A DNA stretch of 43,309 nt. It comes from Bacillota bacterium (GTDB taxonomy: Bacteria; Bacillota; Proteinivoracia; UBA4975; VEMY01). The first letter of the stretch is position 1, and the number at the start of each line of letters is the position of its first letter. This document shows positions 23,101 to 38,100 of this stretch, piece by piece. The stretch lies in NCBI GenBank assembly GCA_009711825.1, contig VEMY01000014.1, positions 1-43,309 on the forward strand. The letters run 5' to 3'. Both the position numbers and the translations under genes were made by a program. The notes under the pieces are model-generated. The model did not search any database and was not told the DNA's origin. It worked only from the letters and a program-made list of their open reading frames with translations.

Positions 23101-26100
23101 GTCCTTATTTCCTTAAAATGGCGCCAACTTTATTTGGCAATACTTCGCTTTTGGCAATAAAAGGTCGCAGCCCCTTGGGTTATATTATGTGTGCCCGAGA
23201 GCAGGGCAACCCCGGCCGCGCCTGGATCATGAGCCTGGCAGTGCGTCCTAAAGCGCGCAATCAGGGACTGGGCGAAAAACTTTTGGTGCAGACCCTCGAC
23301 ATACTAAAGGCCGAAGGTGTTCAGGATGTCAAGCTATCGGTAGAGCCGGATAACCACACCGCCCTGGGTATCTATCAACGTCATGGTTTCACTGCCTGCA
23401 AAACTGTCGATGACTTCTTCGGACCCGGCCAGCATCGTTTGCTGCTGAAAAAAATTCTTGAATAAAAATTACCAATAACTAATATTTATCTATTTAGTGT
23501 CTATAATGTACTGACAGTTGTGAACGGAGGTGCTGCCGGTGGCCGGCAAAGAAATCTGGAGCTGGGTAAAATCTCTGGCGCTTGCAATCATTCTTGCCTT
23601 GCTTATTCGGGAAAATGTCCTGGCCTTTTACATGGTTGATGGAACCTCAATGCTGCCAACCCTCAATGACGGGCAAATGGTTGCTGTCAACAAATTAGTC
23701 TACCGCTTCGGCGAACCTGACCATGGCGATGTCGTGGTCTTCCGGGACAGGGGCGCCGGCGGCGGACGGGTGCTGATCAAGCGGGTAATCGCCATCCCCG
23801 GTGACACTGTGCAAATAAGTGAAGGACAGGTCTGGGTTAATGGTCAGCAATTGGAAGAAGAATATATCACCGCCGACACCGAAGGCAACCTTGGCCCGTT
23901 GTTTATTGAGCCGGGCTTTATCTATGTTATGGGCGATAATCGCAATCCGGGAATGAGCTGGGATTCCCGGGCATTTGGGCCCATCCCTCTGCCCAGCGTC
24001 CTCGGTCGGGCGGAATTCGTGATTTTTCCTTATCCCCAGGGCATCGACTGATTGCTATATATATGTTATAATCTCTCTGAAAGGCAGAGTAGGCGCTGCG
24101 CGTTAAGTGCCGGAGGATGGGATGTGGCCTCCGGACGAAAGGGGTTTGCCCCTGCGGTGCAGAGCCGCGTCCGCTGCCGCCCACGAAAAGGCTGCTTGCC
24201 CCCCTTTTCTGGGCTGGACGTTAACCTGCCCAATAAAAGGGAGGTTTTTTATTTTAATGAAACATTTTACATCCGTACGGACACTTGTACTGGCCGGACT
24301 TTTTGTCGCACTTGGAGTGACGCTGCAATTTTTTTCTATTGAAATGCCATATTTGCGTGTGGGCTTGAGCCCGGTACCGACAATGCTGGCGGGGCTGACC
24401 ATGGGGCCCGTTGCTGGCGCCATGGTAGGACTGACCAAAGATATTACCGGCTTTATCATCAAACCAATGGGCAGTTTTTTCCCGCCCATCACAATTATTC
24501 AAATGCTTTACGGGGTACTGCCGCCTTTACTTCTGCCTCTGATGCTGCGGCTGATGAAGCCGCTTTGTAACTGGCTGCGCAATGAACTGCCCCCTTATTA
24601 TCTGGCAATCGGCCTCACCCAGTTTATTGCCGGCGGGCTCTTGATGCCTGCAGCATTAAATATTCTTTTGGACGGGCAGGTAACCACACAACTTTATGCG
24701 GCCAGGTTTGCCATGCGCCTGCCCCAACAGGTCTTGCATATTGCCGCCTATCCATTGGTAACCTATTTAATGGTTCATGCCCTGGCCCGGGTGCGGATTA
24801 ATGTCAAGGCAAAATACGGAGTTAAGAGCGAGGTCTATGAAAGCCCACTTTCTTGAAATTGACAATCTAAAATCTGCCCGGGCGGAAATTACCCGGGTGG
24901 GGGCAAGCCCGGTAAGCGTAAACATCATGGCGCCCAAGGCCGTGTTCCGGGTAATCAAGGTTTACGATCTCACCCCGACCCAAGCCAACATCCTCAAGCA
25001 AGAGATGTTGAGCAAGGGCGGTGAAGCCGCTGTCGGCGATCAAGTTGTCAACTGTCGCCAGGACAGAACCGATGCACTGCTCTGTGGCACCGTTGCCCAA
25101 TTTCGCAGGGTGATCCGCACGCTAAAAATTCAACCGGTGGGTCTGCCTGAACTGGCATCGGAACTGGAAAAACTGCTAAAAAAACTAGAATAGTTTAAAA
25201 AAGCGGGAAAATCCCGCTTTTTTCCTGTCTATCTCGTCATCTTGGAGCAATTTCCCTGTAACATGTCTGTAACAAACTCTTGACTAAATTAACCGGACAA
25301 GTATAATGGTTTACGAAAGGGATAAGGTCTTTTTCTGAGAATAAAAACAAGCAAGCTAATTCTCTTTGTTTGTTAGCAGGAATTTCAAATACTTTATAGA
25401 ATAATTTATTAGGTCTCAACTTCTAATTGTATATCTATTCAATCGGTTTTAGCGCGGATAAGCCGCTCTAAAATATACATCACCATCAACATTTGTTTGA
25501 TAATCATCTTCAAGGAGGTGTAGCCACAAGAATTACCCTGCTGTTATCTCAATTAGTTAGTCAAATTAAGAGGAGGTTTACGAGTGAAAAATCTTAAAGT
25601 CAAAGGTCTGGTTCTCGTCTTTGCAGCTCTGATGGTAGTTTCAGCATTAGCTGGCTGTGGTGGAGACACCCGCGAAGAAGGCGGCGGCCAGGTTGTATTC
25701 GCACTCTGGAGCGCAGCTGAAGGGGTATTCAACCCTAACCTTTACGGCTCCACCTACGATGCCGACAGCATGGACCCAATTTTTGAAGGTCTGCTGCGCA
25801 CCAACCCCGACATGTCCCTGAAAGAAGGTCTGGCTTACGATTGGGACGTTTCTGAAGACGGCCTGACTTACACCTACCACCTGCGGGACGATGTAACTTT
25901 CCACGATGGCACCCCGGTAACCGGGCATGACTTTAAATTCACCATCGAGTGGATGTGCCATCCCGACTACACCGGTACCCGGTTCTCCTACTGGGCAAAC
26001 GTTGTAGGCGCCCAGGAATACCGCGATGGCAATGCCGACGAAGTTGTTGGTATCCAGGTTATCGACGACTACGAAGTTGTCGTTGAAATGGCTGTCGTTG

Positions 26101-29100
26101 ACGCTTCCGCTCATATTTCTGTCAGCACCTGGGGTATTTCTCCCAAGCACATCTTTGATGATGGCACCCCGGTTGGCGATTTGGAAAACCATCCGAACAT
26201 CACTGAACCCATCGGTTTTGGCCCCTTCCAGTTTGGTCGCTGGGTTGAAGGTCAGTTTGTCGAGCTGGAAGCTTATGAAGACTACTATGCTGGCGCTCCC
26301 CTGCTGGACAAAATCATCGTAAAGACCGCTAACGCTGACGTTGCCCAGGCAGAATTGCTGCTTGGCAACACCGACCTCGCCTGGGTCCAGCCGATTCAGG
26401 AAGACTTGGATGCTTTTGAAGCAACCAAAGGCCAGCCCATCGAGCTGACCGTCGAGAAGTTCCCGCAAAACGGTTACCAGTACATGGTTATGAACATGCG
26501 GGAAGGTCGCATCTTTGAAGATAAGCTCGTCCGTCAAGCTACCACCTACGCAATCGACCGCGAAGCTATGGTAGACGGTCTGCTGGACGGAAACGGCATT
26601 GTTCAGGTAAGCCACATGTCCTCCGTTTCCTTCGCTTACGACCCGACTCTCGAAGCTTATCCGTATGATCCGGACAAAGCCGCTGAGCTTCTGGACGAAG
26701 CAGGTTGGGAACTGGGTAACGATGGCATCCGCTATAAGGATGGCCAGCCCCTCGAGTTCACCCTGCTCTTCCCCTCCGGCAACGTTACCCGTGAGCGTTC
26801 TGCTCCAATGATTCAGCAGAACCTGCAGGATGTTGGCTACAAAGTAAACCTGCAAATGCTCGAATTCAACGCCATGTTTGACATCCTCGAAGATGTCGAG
26901 AACCGTGACTTCGATGCCGCTCTCGGTGGCTGGGGCCTTGGCTCCGATCCCGATGGTTCCGGTATCTGGGGTCCGGACAAAGAAGAAATCTGGAACTTCG
27001 CCGGTCTTGACAGCGACGAAAACCGTCGTCTGCTGAGAGAAGGCGTCGCAACCTTCGACACAGACGAGCGCGCTGAAGTTTACAAAGAGTGGCAGCGTCT
27101 GCTGTATGAAGAAGCTCCGTATGTATGGCTCTATGCCAACGAAGACGTATACGTCTACAACTCCAAGCTGCAAGAGTTCAAGCCGAACCCCTTCAGCATC
27201 TGGTGGGACGTAGAACTCTGGCACTGGGCTGACGAGTAAAAATCAAAGAGCCGCTGACTTCAGTCGGCGGCTCTTTTTTATTTGTTATTTTTGTTCCAAC
27301 TCAAGCAGGTAACGCTTAACATCCAGGCCGCCGCCAAAACCGGTCAGTCCCCCAACGCCAACCACCCGATGGCAGGGGATGATTAGGGCCAGGGGATTGG
27401 CGTTACAGGCGCCACCCACGGCCCTGCCTGCCCGGGGGTTGCCGATTCTGCGGGCAATTTCACCATAGGTCTTGGTCTCGCCCCAAGGTATTTGCAAGAG
27501 TTGCTGCCAAATCTGAACTTGAAACGGAGTGCCGTCATACTCCAATGGCAGAGAAAATTGTTTTCGTTCGCCAGCAAGATACTCCTGAATCTGTTTTTCT
27601 GCCGTCTCAAGCAGCTCAGAACTGCCTACAGACGGGTGGCTGGGTGAAAATTCCACGCCAGTGAGTGCATTAGCGCTGGCAGCTAGGCCCAGGGCGCCAA
27701 TTTGGGTATTAATCACTCTGTAATACAACTGAATCCCCCCATTATCTTGTTCTACTGTCCTATAATACCATGGTTTTACATGCGAGAATTACGATTACGT
27801 TTATTTCGCCAATAAAATTTTACATGATAATTACAATTATAAAACAAACGCACCTGAGCGCGATTATACGAAGGAATTCCAACCTGTTCAGCCGTATATA
27901 TGTAATAGAATTTGATTCATTTGAGTATTTACTTGTCCCAACAACTGTGCTATTTTATACAGAAGCGTTTTAACAATTTAGTCCTGTAAAATATCACTTG
28001 GCAAGCGCATGGATATTATTGCTTGTTCCTGTTCGAGGGAGGTGCTGCTATAATACAGTTATGAAAATAAGAATCATTCCTCGGTGTGCAGTCAGTTTGT
28101 CGATTTTTATCGGAATGATTCCCTTTCTTTTTTCATTCTATAAGGAGGTGTGTGTATGTATCAGTATATAATTCGTCGTATTCTACAATCAATTCCGACC
28201 CTGCTCGGAATCACAGTCTTTGTTTTTTTAATTATCAATGCTGCACCCGGTAACCCAATGTCCCACCTAGTTGACCCCAACATGACTGGAGAGGACCGGG
28301 CCAACCGTCTGGAGGCACTAGGTTACTATGATCCGCTTCCGGTCCGCTACGCCACCTGGATTACAGAAGCTGTTCAGGGCAATCTGGGTTACTCAACCCG
28401 TTATTCCCGTCCTGTAACCCAGCTTATCTCAACTCGGATAGTTCCGACTTTTTTGCTGACCTTTAGTTCTATGTTTATCAGTGTGTTGATTGCGGTGCCA
28501 ATCGGGGTGTTCTCGTCCACCAGGCAGTATTCGAAGATGGATTATTTCCTAACTGTGCTGGCGATGGCGGGGATATCGATCCCAGTGTTCTTCTTAGCGA
28601 TTCTCGGTTTACGATTATTCGCCTTCGACCTGGGATGGGTGCCGCTGGGCGGTATGGTCACCGCTGGTCGAGTTCATACCGGCTTCTTTGACTACGCCCT
28701 GGACGTGCTGCATCACCTGATTATGCCGCTGGCTGTTCTTTCTGCGGCTAATATCGCCACCTACATGCGCTATACCCGTTCCAGCATGTTGGAAGTTGTG
28801 CGACAAGACTATATTCGTACCGCCCGGGCCAAAGGTCTGAGCGAAAAGGTCGTTATTTATAAGCACGCGCTCCGGAACGCATTAATTCCTGTTGTCACTG
28901 TATTTGGACTCAGCCTGCCCTTCCTTTTCTCCGGCGCAGTTATCACCGAAACTGTGTTTACCTGGCCGGGCATGGGCATTTTGAATGTCGAAGCGGTCGG
29001 AACCCGTGACTACCCGTTGCTGATGGGCATCAACCTCTTCTTGGCGATATTAGTGCTCCTTGGCAACCTGCTGGCCGACATCATGTACGCGGTTGTTGAC

Positions 29101-32100
29101 CCGCGCATTCGCTACAACTAGGTAAAGGAGGGATTTAGATGAGTGAATTGAAGACCACTAACGTTCAAACTGAAGCTAATGTTAAAGCAGATGATAAAAT
29201 TGTCAGCCCCGGATTAGTTGTCTGGCGGCGCTTTAAGCGCAGTAAAATCGCCGTTGCCGGACTCTGTGTGCTGATTGCCATTACTATTGCAGTTATTCTG
29301 GCACCTGTCCTGTCTACCCACGACCCCAATGTATACAGAAACGTTGCTGAAGATAAGTACATGGGGCCATCCAGCAGCCACTGGCTGGGCACCGATGACA
29401 TTGGCCGTGATGTTTACTCCCGCCTGCTCTATGGCGGCCGCGTCTCAATGTTTGTTGGTATTGTCGCAGTTTCAATACAGGTAACAATTGGTGTTATCCT
29501 TGGCTCCATCGCTGGCTATGCCGGCGGTATAGTGGACACGCTGATTATGCGGCTCACCGATATCGTTCTGTCCTTCCCGTTCCTGGCATTGGCGATTGCC
29601 GTTGCGGCGATTGTCGGTCCCAGTATGTGGACCACCGCTTTTGTTATCGGATTCCTCAGTTGGACGGGAACGTGCCGGATTGTCCGGGGGCAGTTCCTGC
29701 AAATTAAGAGCACTGAATATATTGAGGCCACTAAAGCCCTGGGTATCAGGCGGAGCAAAGTTGTCTGGCGGCACATGCTGCCCAACGCCATGGCACCGCT
29801 CTTGATCAACGCTTCCATGGCTATGGCCAACGCCATCCTTGTCGAAGCAGCCCTTTCCTACCTGGGACTCGGAGTTTCGCCGCCACAGCCCAGCTGGGGG
29901 AACATGCTGCAATCCGCAAGAAATATGACTGTTATCATCCGCTACCCACACCTGTGGTTGCCGCCGGGCATTGCAATCTTTATTACCGTGCTGAGCATCA
30001 ACCTTGTGGGTGATGGCCTCCGGGATGCCCTTGATCCCCGGCTGAAGCTGTAGGAGGTGCATATAAATTGACTGAAAAAGGTAAACTGTTGGAAGTAAGC
30101 AATCTCAAAACTCAATTCAATACCGAAGACGGCCTAGTTAAAGCTGTTGACGGTGTAAGTTTCTCCGTCAAGCCCGGCGAAGTAATTGGCATCGTCGGCG
30201 AGTCGGGCTGCGGTAAAAGCATCACCGCCATGAGCGTGATGCGCCTGATTCCTAAAACCAACGGCGAAATCCTCAAGGATTCATCGATTAAGTTTGCTGG
30301 CCGGGAATTGACTACCCTGACCGAGCAAGAAATGCGCGGCATTCGTGGCAACGATATCGCGATGATTTTCCAGGAGCCCATGACATCACTAAACCCGGTT
30401 TATACGGTCGGTAATCAGATTGAAGAAGTTGTCAAGCTGCACCAAAAGCTGGACGATGATGCTGCCAGGGCCAAGAGTATCGAAATGATCAAGCTGGTCG
30501 GAATCCCCAATGCCGAGCGGATTGTCGACGCCTATCCCCACAGCCTGTCCGGCGGTATGCGGCAGCGGGTCATGATTGCTATGGCTCTCTCCTGTAACCC
30601 CAAGCTGCTGATTGCTGACGAGCCGACCACGGCTCTTGATGTTACAATCCAAGCTCAGATTCTTGAGTTGATGAAAGAACTGAAGGAAGAATTGGATTCA
30701 GCGATTATGCTCATTACCCACGACCTGGGTGTTGTCGCCGAGATGGCCCAGCACGTTGTCGTAATGTATTCGGGTAAAGTTGTGGAAGACGCTGATGTTG
30801 TCTCTTTGTTCAAAAAACCGCGGCATCCCTATACCATCGGCCTCTTGAATTCCAAGCCCAAGGTTGAAGAGGAACAGAAGGAGAAGCTTTATTCCGTTCC
30901 CGGCTCGGTGCCCAACCCATTGGACCTGCCCTCAGGATGTTACTTCCACCCCCGGTGTGAATTTGCCACCGACAAGTGCCGTGAAAAAATGCCGGAACTG
31001 GAAGAAGTGGCGCCCGGACACACTGTGCGCTGCTGGCATGCGGATAAGACTGGAGGTGGCAAGTAATGGCTAACGCTAAACAAGAACCGATGATTAGGGT
31101 TGAAAACCTCAAGAAATATTTCCCGATTACCGCCGGTATCTTTTCCCGGACGGTAGGTCATGTTAAAGCTGTTGACGATATAAGTTTTGAAATCATGCCC
31201 AAAGAGACCCTCGGTCTGGTGGGTGAGTCCGGCTGCGGTAAAACCACCACCGGGCGGACAGTGCTAAAACTCCTTGAACCAACCGAAGGTGATGTCTACT
31301 TCAAAGGCAAAAATGTCTTTGAAATGAACAACAAAGAGCTCAGGGACATTCGCAAGGAAGTCCAGATTATCTTCCAGGATCCCTTCGGCTCTCTGAATCC
31401 GCGGATGAAGGTCGGCGACGCCATCGGCGAAGCGCTGTTGGAGCATGGCATCACCAAGACCCCCAAGGAGACCATGGAGCGGGTCAAGCACATCATGGAA
31501 GTCTGCGGTCTCGCGCCTTTCCATTATCGTCGCTACCCCCACGAGTTCTCCGGCGGTCAGCGTCAGCGGATCGGTATCGCCCGGGCCCTGATTCTCAATC
31601 CCCAGTTCATTGTGGCCGACGAACCAATCTCTGCCCTTGACGTCTCCATCCAGGCCCAGATCATCAACCTGCTGGAAGACCTCCAGGAAGAGTTCGGCCT
31701 CACCTACTTGTTTATCTCCCACGACCTCTCAGTGGTCAAACACATTTGTGACCGGGTTGGCGTTATGTATGTAGGTAAAATGGTGGAGCTCGCGCCCAAG
31801 AAAGAACTCTATGATGAGCCGCTCCATCCCTACACCCAGGCCTTGCTCTCAGCGGTGCCAGTTATGGACCCGACAGTCACCAAAGAGCGGATTATCCTCA
31901 AGGGCGATGTTCCCAGCCCCTCCAATCCACCCAGCGGCTGCCGGTTCCACACCCGCTGCCCCTATAAAATGGACATCTGCGTCGAACAAGAACCGGAATT
32001 TCGGGAGGCACGGCCGGGCCACTTTGTCGCCTGCCATCTGATTAAATAGGAGCTGGTACCTCTGAAAGATCGGAATCAACCGCCGTACTATAACGGCCAG

Positions 32101-35100
32101 AATGATCGGGATGATGAAGAAATTCCCAAGTTCACCTGGCAAGATCGCCTGGCTTTCATCATTGCCCTGTACAAAATCATTCTACCCCAGTTGTTACTAC
32201 TGGTCGGAATAACGATTTTGGCCCTTTGGATTCTACTGAGATTCTGGCTTCACTAAACAACAAGGAGCGTATCCGCGGATACGCTCCTTCTCTTTTGCCC
32301 ATTCGGGTGCCCATTCGGGGACGGAGTTTGATTGCGCCATTAGAGCGATATCCGCCTGTACTTATGGAGATGATACTATTAAGCTGTTCCCTTCGTGGTA
32401 TAATGAGGAAAATTATACTAAGGATTTGATCTAATGAAAAAAATGAGACTGGATAAACTTTTGGCCAATTCGGGCCACGGCAGCCGCAGCGAAGTCAAGA
32501 CCTTGGTGAAAGCGGGACGGGTGACGGTGAATGGCGCCGCGGCCGCAGGGGCGAATATGGCTGTCCACCCCGAACAGGATCTCATCCAGGTGGACGGTCG
32601 GGAAGTGCATTACCAGAAATTCTATTATCTGATGCTGAATAAGCCTTCAGGGGTTGTCTCAGCCACCCGGGATAATCTGCATTCCACGGTTGTGGGTCTT
32701 GTTCCACCGGAATTTAGCCATCTTGATTTGTTTCCGGTTGGACGCCTGGACCGGGACACTGAAGGACTGTTGCTGCTGACCAATGACGGGAAACTGGCCC
32801 ACCGTCTGTTGGCGCCGAAAAAACATGTACCCAAGACGTACTATGCCCGGATCAGCGGCCGGGTCGGTGCTGACGATGTTGCTGCCTTTGCCCGCGGTAT
32901 TGAACTGGAAGACTTCACAACTTTGCCCGCTGAGCTGGAGATACTTGAGGCCGGCGACGAGTCCCGGGTCTATGTAACCATATACGAGGGCAAGTTTCAT
33001 CAGGTCAAGCGAATGTTCGCCGCCCTAGGCAAGGAAGTGCGCTACCTGAAGCGCATAGCCATGGGCGGCCTGGCCTTAGACCCCGCCCTTGCACCCGGCA
33101 AACTGCGGGAATTAACTGCCGAAGAATTGGCCCTGCTTGCCGAATGGAGGTAAACAAATGAATGACCACTACTTCAGCACCGATCCCAAAGCCGCCCACC
33201 AGACGGCGATTATCGATTACTCGTTGAAGGGTGTAAACTTCCGCTTCCGCACCGACAGCGGCGTTTTCTCCCGGGAAAAAGTCGACTACGGCAGCAATCT
33301 GCTGCTGAAAACTTTACCCAATCTGCAGGGGGAAGTTCTGGACATGGGATGTGGATATGGAGTAATCGGCGTCAGCCTGGCGCGGCTGAACCGGGACTGT
33401 CGGGTGACAATGGCAGATGTGAACCGGCGGGCCCTGGCCCTGGCTTTGGAGAACGCCCGGGATAACGACGCTCTAAACGCCCAGGTCATCCACAGCGACG
33501 GATTTTCGGAAATTGAAGGTTTATTTGCGACAATTGTCAGCAATCCGCCGATTCGGGCCGGCAAAAAGATAATTTACCAGATGTTCGAGGACAGTCATAA
33601 TTTCCTGGAAGAAGGTGGCCACTTATGGCTGGTTATCCAGCGCAAGCAGGGTGCGCCTTCGGCTGTGCGCAAACTGGAATCGGTATATGGCAATTGCACA
33701 GTTGTGGATAAAAGCGGCGGCTATTGGATTATTAGAAGTCAAAAATGAGGGGTTTTAGCACCCCTCATTTTAATTTAGAGCATAATTTGCTTGCGCCGGA
33801 AGGAAATCAGGGTCAGGGCAATTCCCCCGACCAAAAACACAGCTATCACAAGCAACGGTGTCGTCAGTTCGCCAGGGGAACTGAACTTGACAGCAAACGG
33901 TCGGCAATCATGAAATGCTCGGCCTGAAGAAAGTAGCGAACCTGTTCAAGGCCGACCTGTCCCAAAATGACCAGGCCAACCAGGTATCCGAGAGCGGCCA
34001 TAATCACCCCGGCAGTGCTGTTGAACAAGGTGGCAAAGAAGGAAATCAGAACCACAAAGGCCATCAACGGCACAGAAGTTAGAAAAATGAAGCCTGTAGA
34101 CCAGAGCAAGACGCTGCCGGCAGAAGCAAACTCCAACTGCCCGGTGACAGTTTGCAGGGCCAGCGGACTGGCAGTATCAAAGAAAAGGTACCCAGCCAGG
34201 AGCGCAAAGACGCTGGCGGTGAACAACAACAGCAAGAGATTCAGATACCCGGCAACCAGCTTGGTGGCAACGATTCGAGTTCGCCCCAGGGGCCGCACCA
34301 ACAAGGTTTTTAATGTGCCGGCGGAATATTCACCGGCGAACATTTCCGCGACCGCCAGCACCGCAAACAAGGGAATGAACAAACCGATTATCCCGCCCAA
34401 AAACAGCACCGGAAAGAGCAGGGGGTGAATGGCAGTGGTATCAAAATCCGCCTCCATTTCAACGCCTTCCACCATTGTGAACTCACTGAACGCATATGCC
34501 AGGAAGAGGGCTAGGGCAGCCAGAATTACCACGGCGATACAGGTTTTCTTTTGATGGGCAAGCTTGATCAATTCCCACTTAATTAATTTAAGCACTATGT
34601 TCACCTTCCTCGCCAGCGGTTATTTCCATAAAGAATGTCTCCAGACTCGGGGAACCTGGGAAATTCCTTTGACCAATACATCATTCTGCACCAATAATTT
34701 GTTGATGTCTGCCGCCCGGTCCTCCCCGGTCTGCACATTGAGAACGTCACCCGCGAGTTCCACATTTTGAATCCAGGACTGACCGACCAAAAGCGCGCGG
34801 GCAGTCTCAGGGTCATTGACAATGACTCGCAGTTGGGCGCCCTCGCTGCGCAGCAGGTCGCGGACATAACCTTCTCCAACCACCCGACCGCGCCTGAGAA
34901 CGCTGACCCGGTTACAAATCAGCTCTACTTCGTGGAGCAAATGACTGGACACAAAGAAGGTAATTTTATGCTCAGTGGACAAGCGTTTAATCAGCTCCCT
35001 AATCTCCACTGTACCGTGGGGATCAAGGCCATTAGTCGGTTCGTCCAGAATAACTAAAGCCGGGTCTCCCAGCAACGCCTGGGCGATGCCCAGCCGTTGT

Positions 35101-38100
35101 TTCATAGGGAATACTTGCTCACTTTGTCATCAGCACGTTCCGCCAGCCCAACCAAAGCCAAGAGCTCATCGGCCCGCTTTCGCGCCACCCCTTGGATATC
35201 CGCAAATAGGTAAAGATTTTTGCGACCGGACATGTATTGATAGAGCCCGGGATTTTCTACAACTGAGCGACATTGGCTAGGGCACGACTCGATTCTCGGG
35301 CAACGTTATGGCCGCAAATTTCCACCTGCCCGGCATCGGTGCTGATCAAACCTAGTATCGCGCGGATTGTTGTTGTCTTGCCGCTGCCATTGGGGCCAAG
35401 AAACCCATAGACATCACCCTGATTAACTTCAAAAGACACCTGGTCTACGGCTCGTAGCTTGCCATAGGTCTTAACAAGACCGGAGACCTTTAACACAGAT
35501 TTCACCATTTTACTGCCTCCATTAATTCATTTCCGCCAACTGCTCACCAATTGAGCGTACCAACTGGCGGAACTCTGATGGGGAAAACATTTCCCTGTTG
35601 GTTTGAACATAAACGGCCCAGTCGCCATCATACCAACCGAATTTATGATGACTATTGGTCCTGTACTGGTTGAGGCCACGGTCGACGAGATTTATTGCCC
35701 GGGACATCATGCGCAGAGAATCGCCGCTGGTCCACATCGCCAACATTGTACGGGGGCTGGGACCGCGATAGATACTGATATGAACAGCCCTGCCGGGACC
35801 GGCCCACTGACCGGACAGCGCTTCACCATCGCTGAGTGCATTCGAATCCAGTTCGCCGCGCTGCAAGCCATATTCCGTCAAATCCAGATTCATAGCCTGT
35901 TGGACGCTGACATTGTCGCCCGGCACCGGCGGCACGCTGCCGCTAAACCAATCAAACATCCCCAGCCCAACAGCCGCGCCCAGAGAACCCACCGTCACCA
36001 GCAGCACCGTAATCACAGCGATCATCCACGGTCGTGGTTTAGTTGGATTTTCCACAACCAAGGTTTTGGCAACCCGGTCAAAGGCGCGCTGACGGCCAGC
36101 AAGAAACAGGGCAAAAATCGCGTCAATTAACAGCAGGTTAAACCAGAATGGAATCCGGCGCAGAAAACTTTCGGCAAATCCACATGGCCGTCCATCCTCC
36201 CGGGTCACCAGCAGCCCGGTGAAAAACTTACCGGCTGTGCGGCCAAACATTCCTTCGGTAAGAGGGAAGTAGAGAACAATGATTCCTATAATTGTCATTA
36301 TGCCGAGGACCAACACCAGTGTGCTTTGCCAGGCAACGGCGTGAACCAACAGCCAGAGCACCGCCAGAATCGGCAAAAGCATCACCAAAATGTCAAGGGC
36401 GAAGGCCAGAATCCGGCGCAAGTGCCCAGCGGGCTTCAGGGGAAGATCGGCCGCAAACTCTCGGGCCAGTTCCGCTGGCACAGGCAGCGCCCCCAAAACC
36501 TTTGCTGCGCCCTGCTCCGCAATCTTGGCCTCATAATCGCCGCGCAATTGTTGAATAATGTCCTGCCGCCGCTCTGCAGGCAGCAAACGCAGTTCCCGTT
36601 CCAAATCCCGCAAATACATTTCCAAGCTACGATACATCAAGAGCCACCTCCAAGCAATTTTTCCATTGCCACCACTAAGGCCTGCCATTGGCCCTTTTGG
36701 GCAGCTAAATTTTCTTTGCCGAGTTCAGTTACACAATAATACTTCCGGGGCACACCCCGCCCCTGGGTCTCCCAGCGAGCCTCAATCAGGCCGGCGTCCT
36801 CTAAGCGATAAAGCACTGGATAGAGACTACCCTCGGCCAATGTCAGCAGACCGTCGCTGCGCTCAGCAATGGCGCTCACCAATTGATAGCCGTATTGTTG
36901 CCGCTCACTGAGCAAGCTCAGCAATACCATCTCCAAAGTGCCCCGCTTCAGTTCGCGGATAATCTTGTCATCCAATCGCGCCCCTCCATTCACATCAATA
37001 CTTTGTGTAAACAAGTATATGCGATAAACAAACACATTGCAACTAATGTTATTTTTTTGTAACAAACCGTGATGACTAATTGTAATCTTGACCTCGCTCA
37101 CAACTGTGGTCTATACTAAAGGCAAATGATAGAAGCGGAGGGGATAAAGTGATTGCGAAAGTTTTAGGCGGCGGGTGCAGGAATTGTCATGTGCTGGCGG
37201 AACGAGTTGAGCAGGCAGCCAAAGAATTGGGTCTTGAAGTTACAATTGAGAAGGTTACTGATATCAAAGATATCATGGAATACGATATAATGATGACCCC
37301 GGGATTGGTCCTGGATGAGAAGGTCGTGCTTTCGGGCAAAGTTCCGTCGGTGGCGGAGCTAAAAGAACTTCTGCAATAGCAAAAAGCCGGTTTGGATAAA
37401 CCCAACCGGCTTTTAATGTGGACTTAATTCAGGTCGTCCGGGTCATCGTCATTACCCCTGTTATCGACCCGGGTCTTAAACAAATCGCCGAATTCGCCCT
37501 TGGCAAAGCCCTGAAGCTTGCGTTTCATCTCGGGCCAGCTGCCGGCGCTGACATACAGGAAAATCCCGCCACCGACAATGACAATGGCCAGCAACCAAAG
37601 GATGGTGGTAAACGCATTGCGCCCACCGCCATCAGCGGCCTGGGCCGCCGCGCCCTCACCATACAAATATGTGGAGAGAACATCGGCAAACAGCACAACC
37701 GACTCCTGGGCAGCCTCACGGTCGTTCTCGTGGGTTCCCACCTCTATGAGGATCGAATTGGGAGTCATGTCCTGGTTGTAATTGCCCTGGGCCGAGAAAA
37801 TACCCTTGACCAGACCGGGGTATTTTTCATCGGCCAGCGCCTTCAGGTCCTCGGCAAATTGCTGAATCACACCCTGGTTTTGGTTCTGACGCCCAACCAC
37901 AAGCTGGATTTGCACCATTTCGCCCTGGCCTTCCACTTCCCCCAGATACTCTTCGGCGGGAATCGCATCCCGGTGCACATCGATGGTGGCATCCACTCCC
38001 TCCTGGAGCAGCTCCTGCACCGTGTCCCGGGACCGCTTATAGGCGCCGGCATCGTGGGGCACATGGGTCTCGGTGGATTGGGCCACCTCCACCCCCTGAT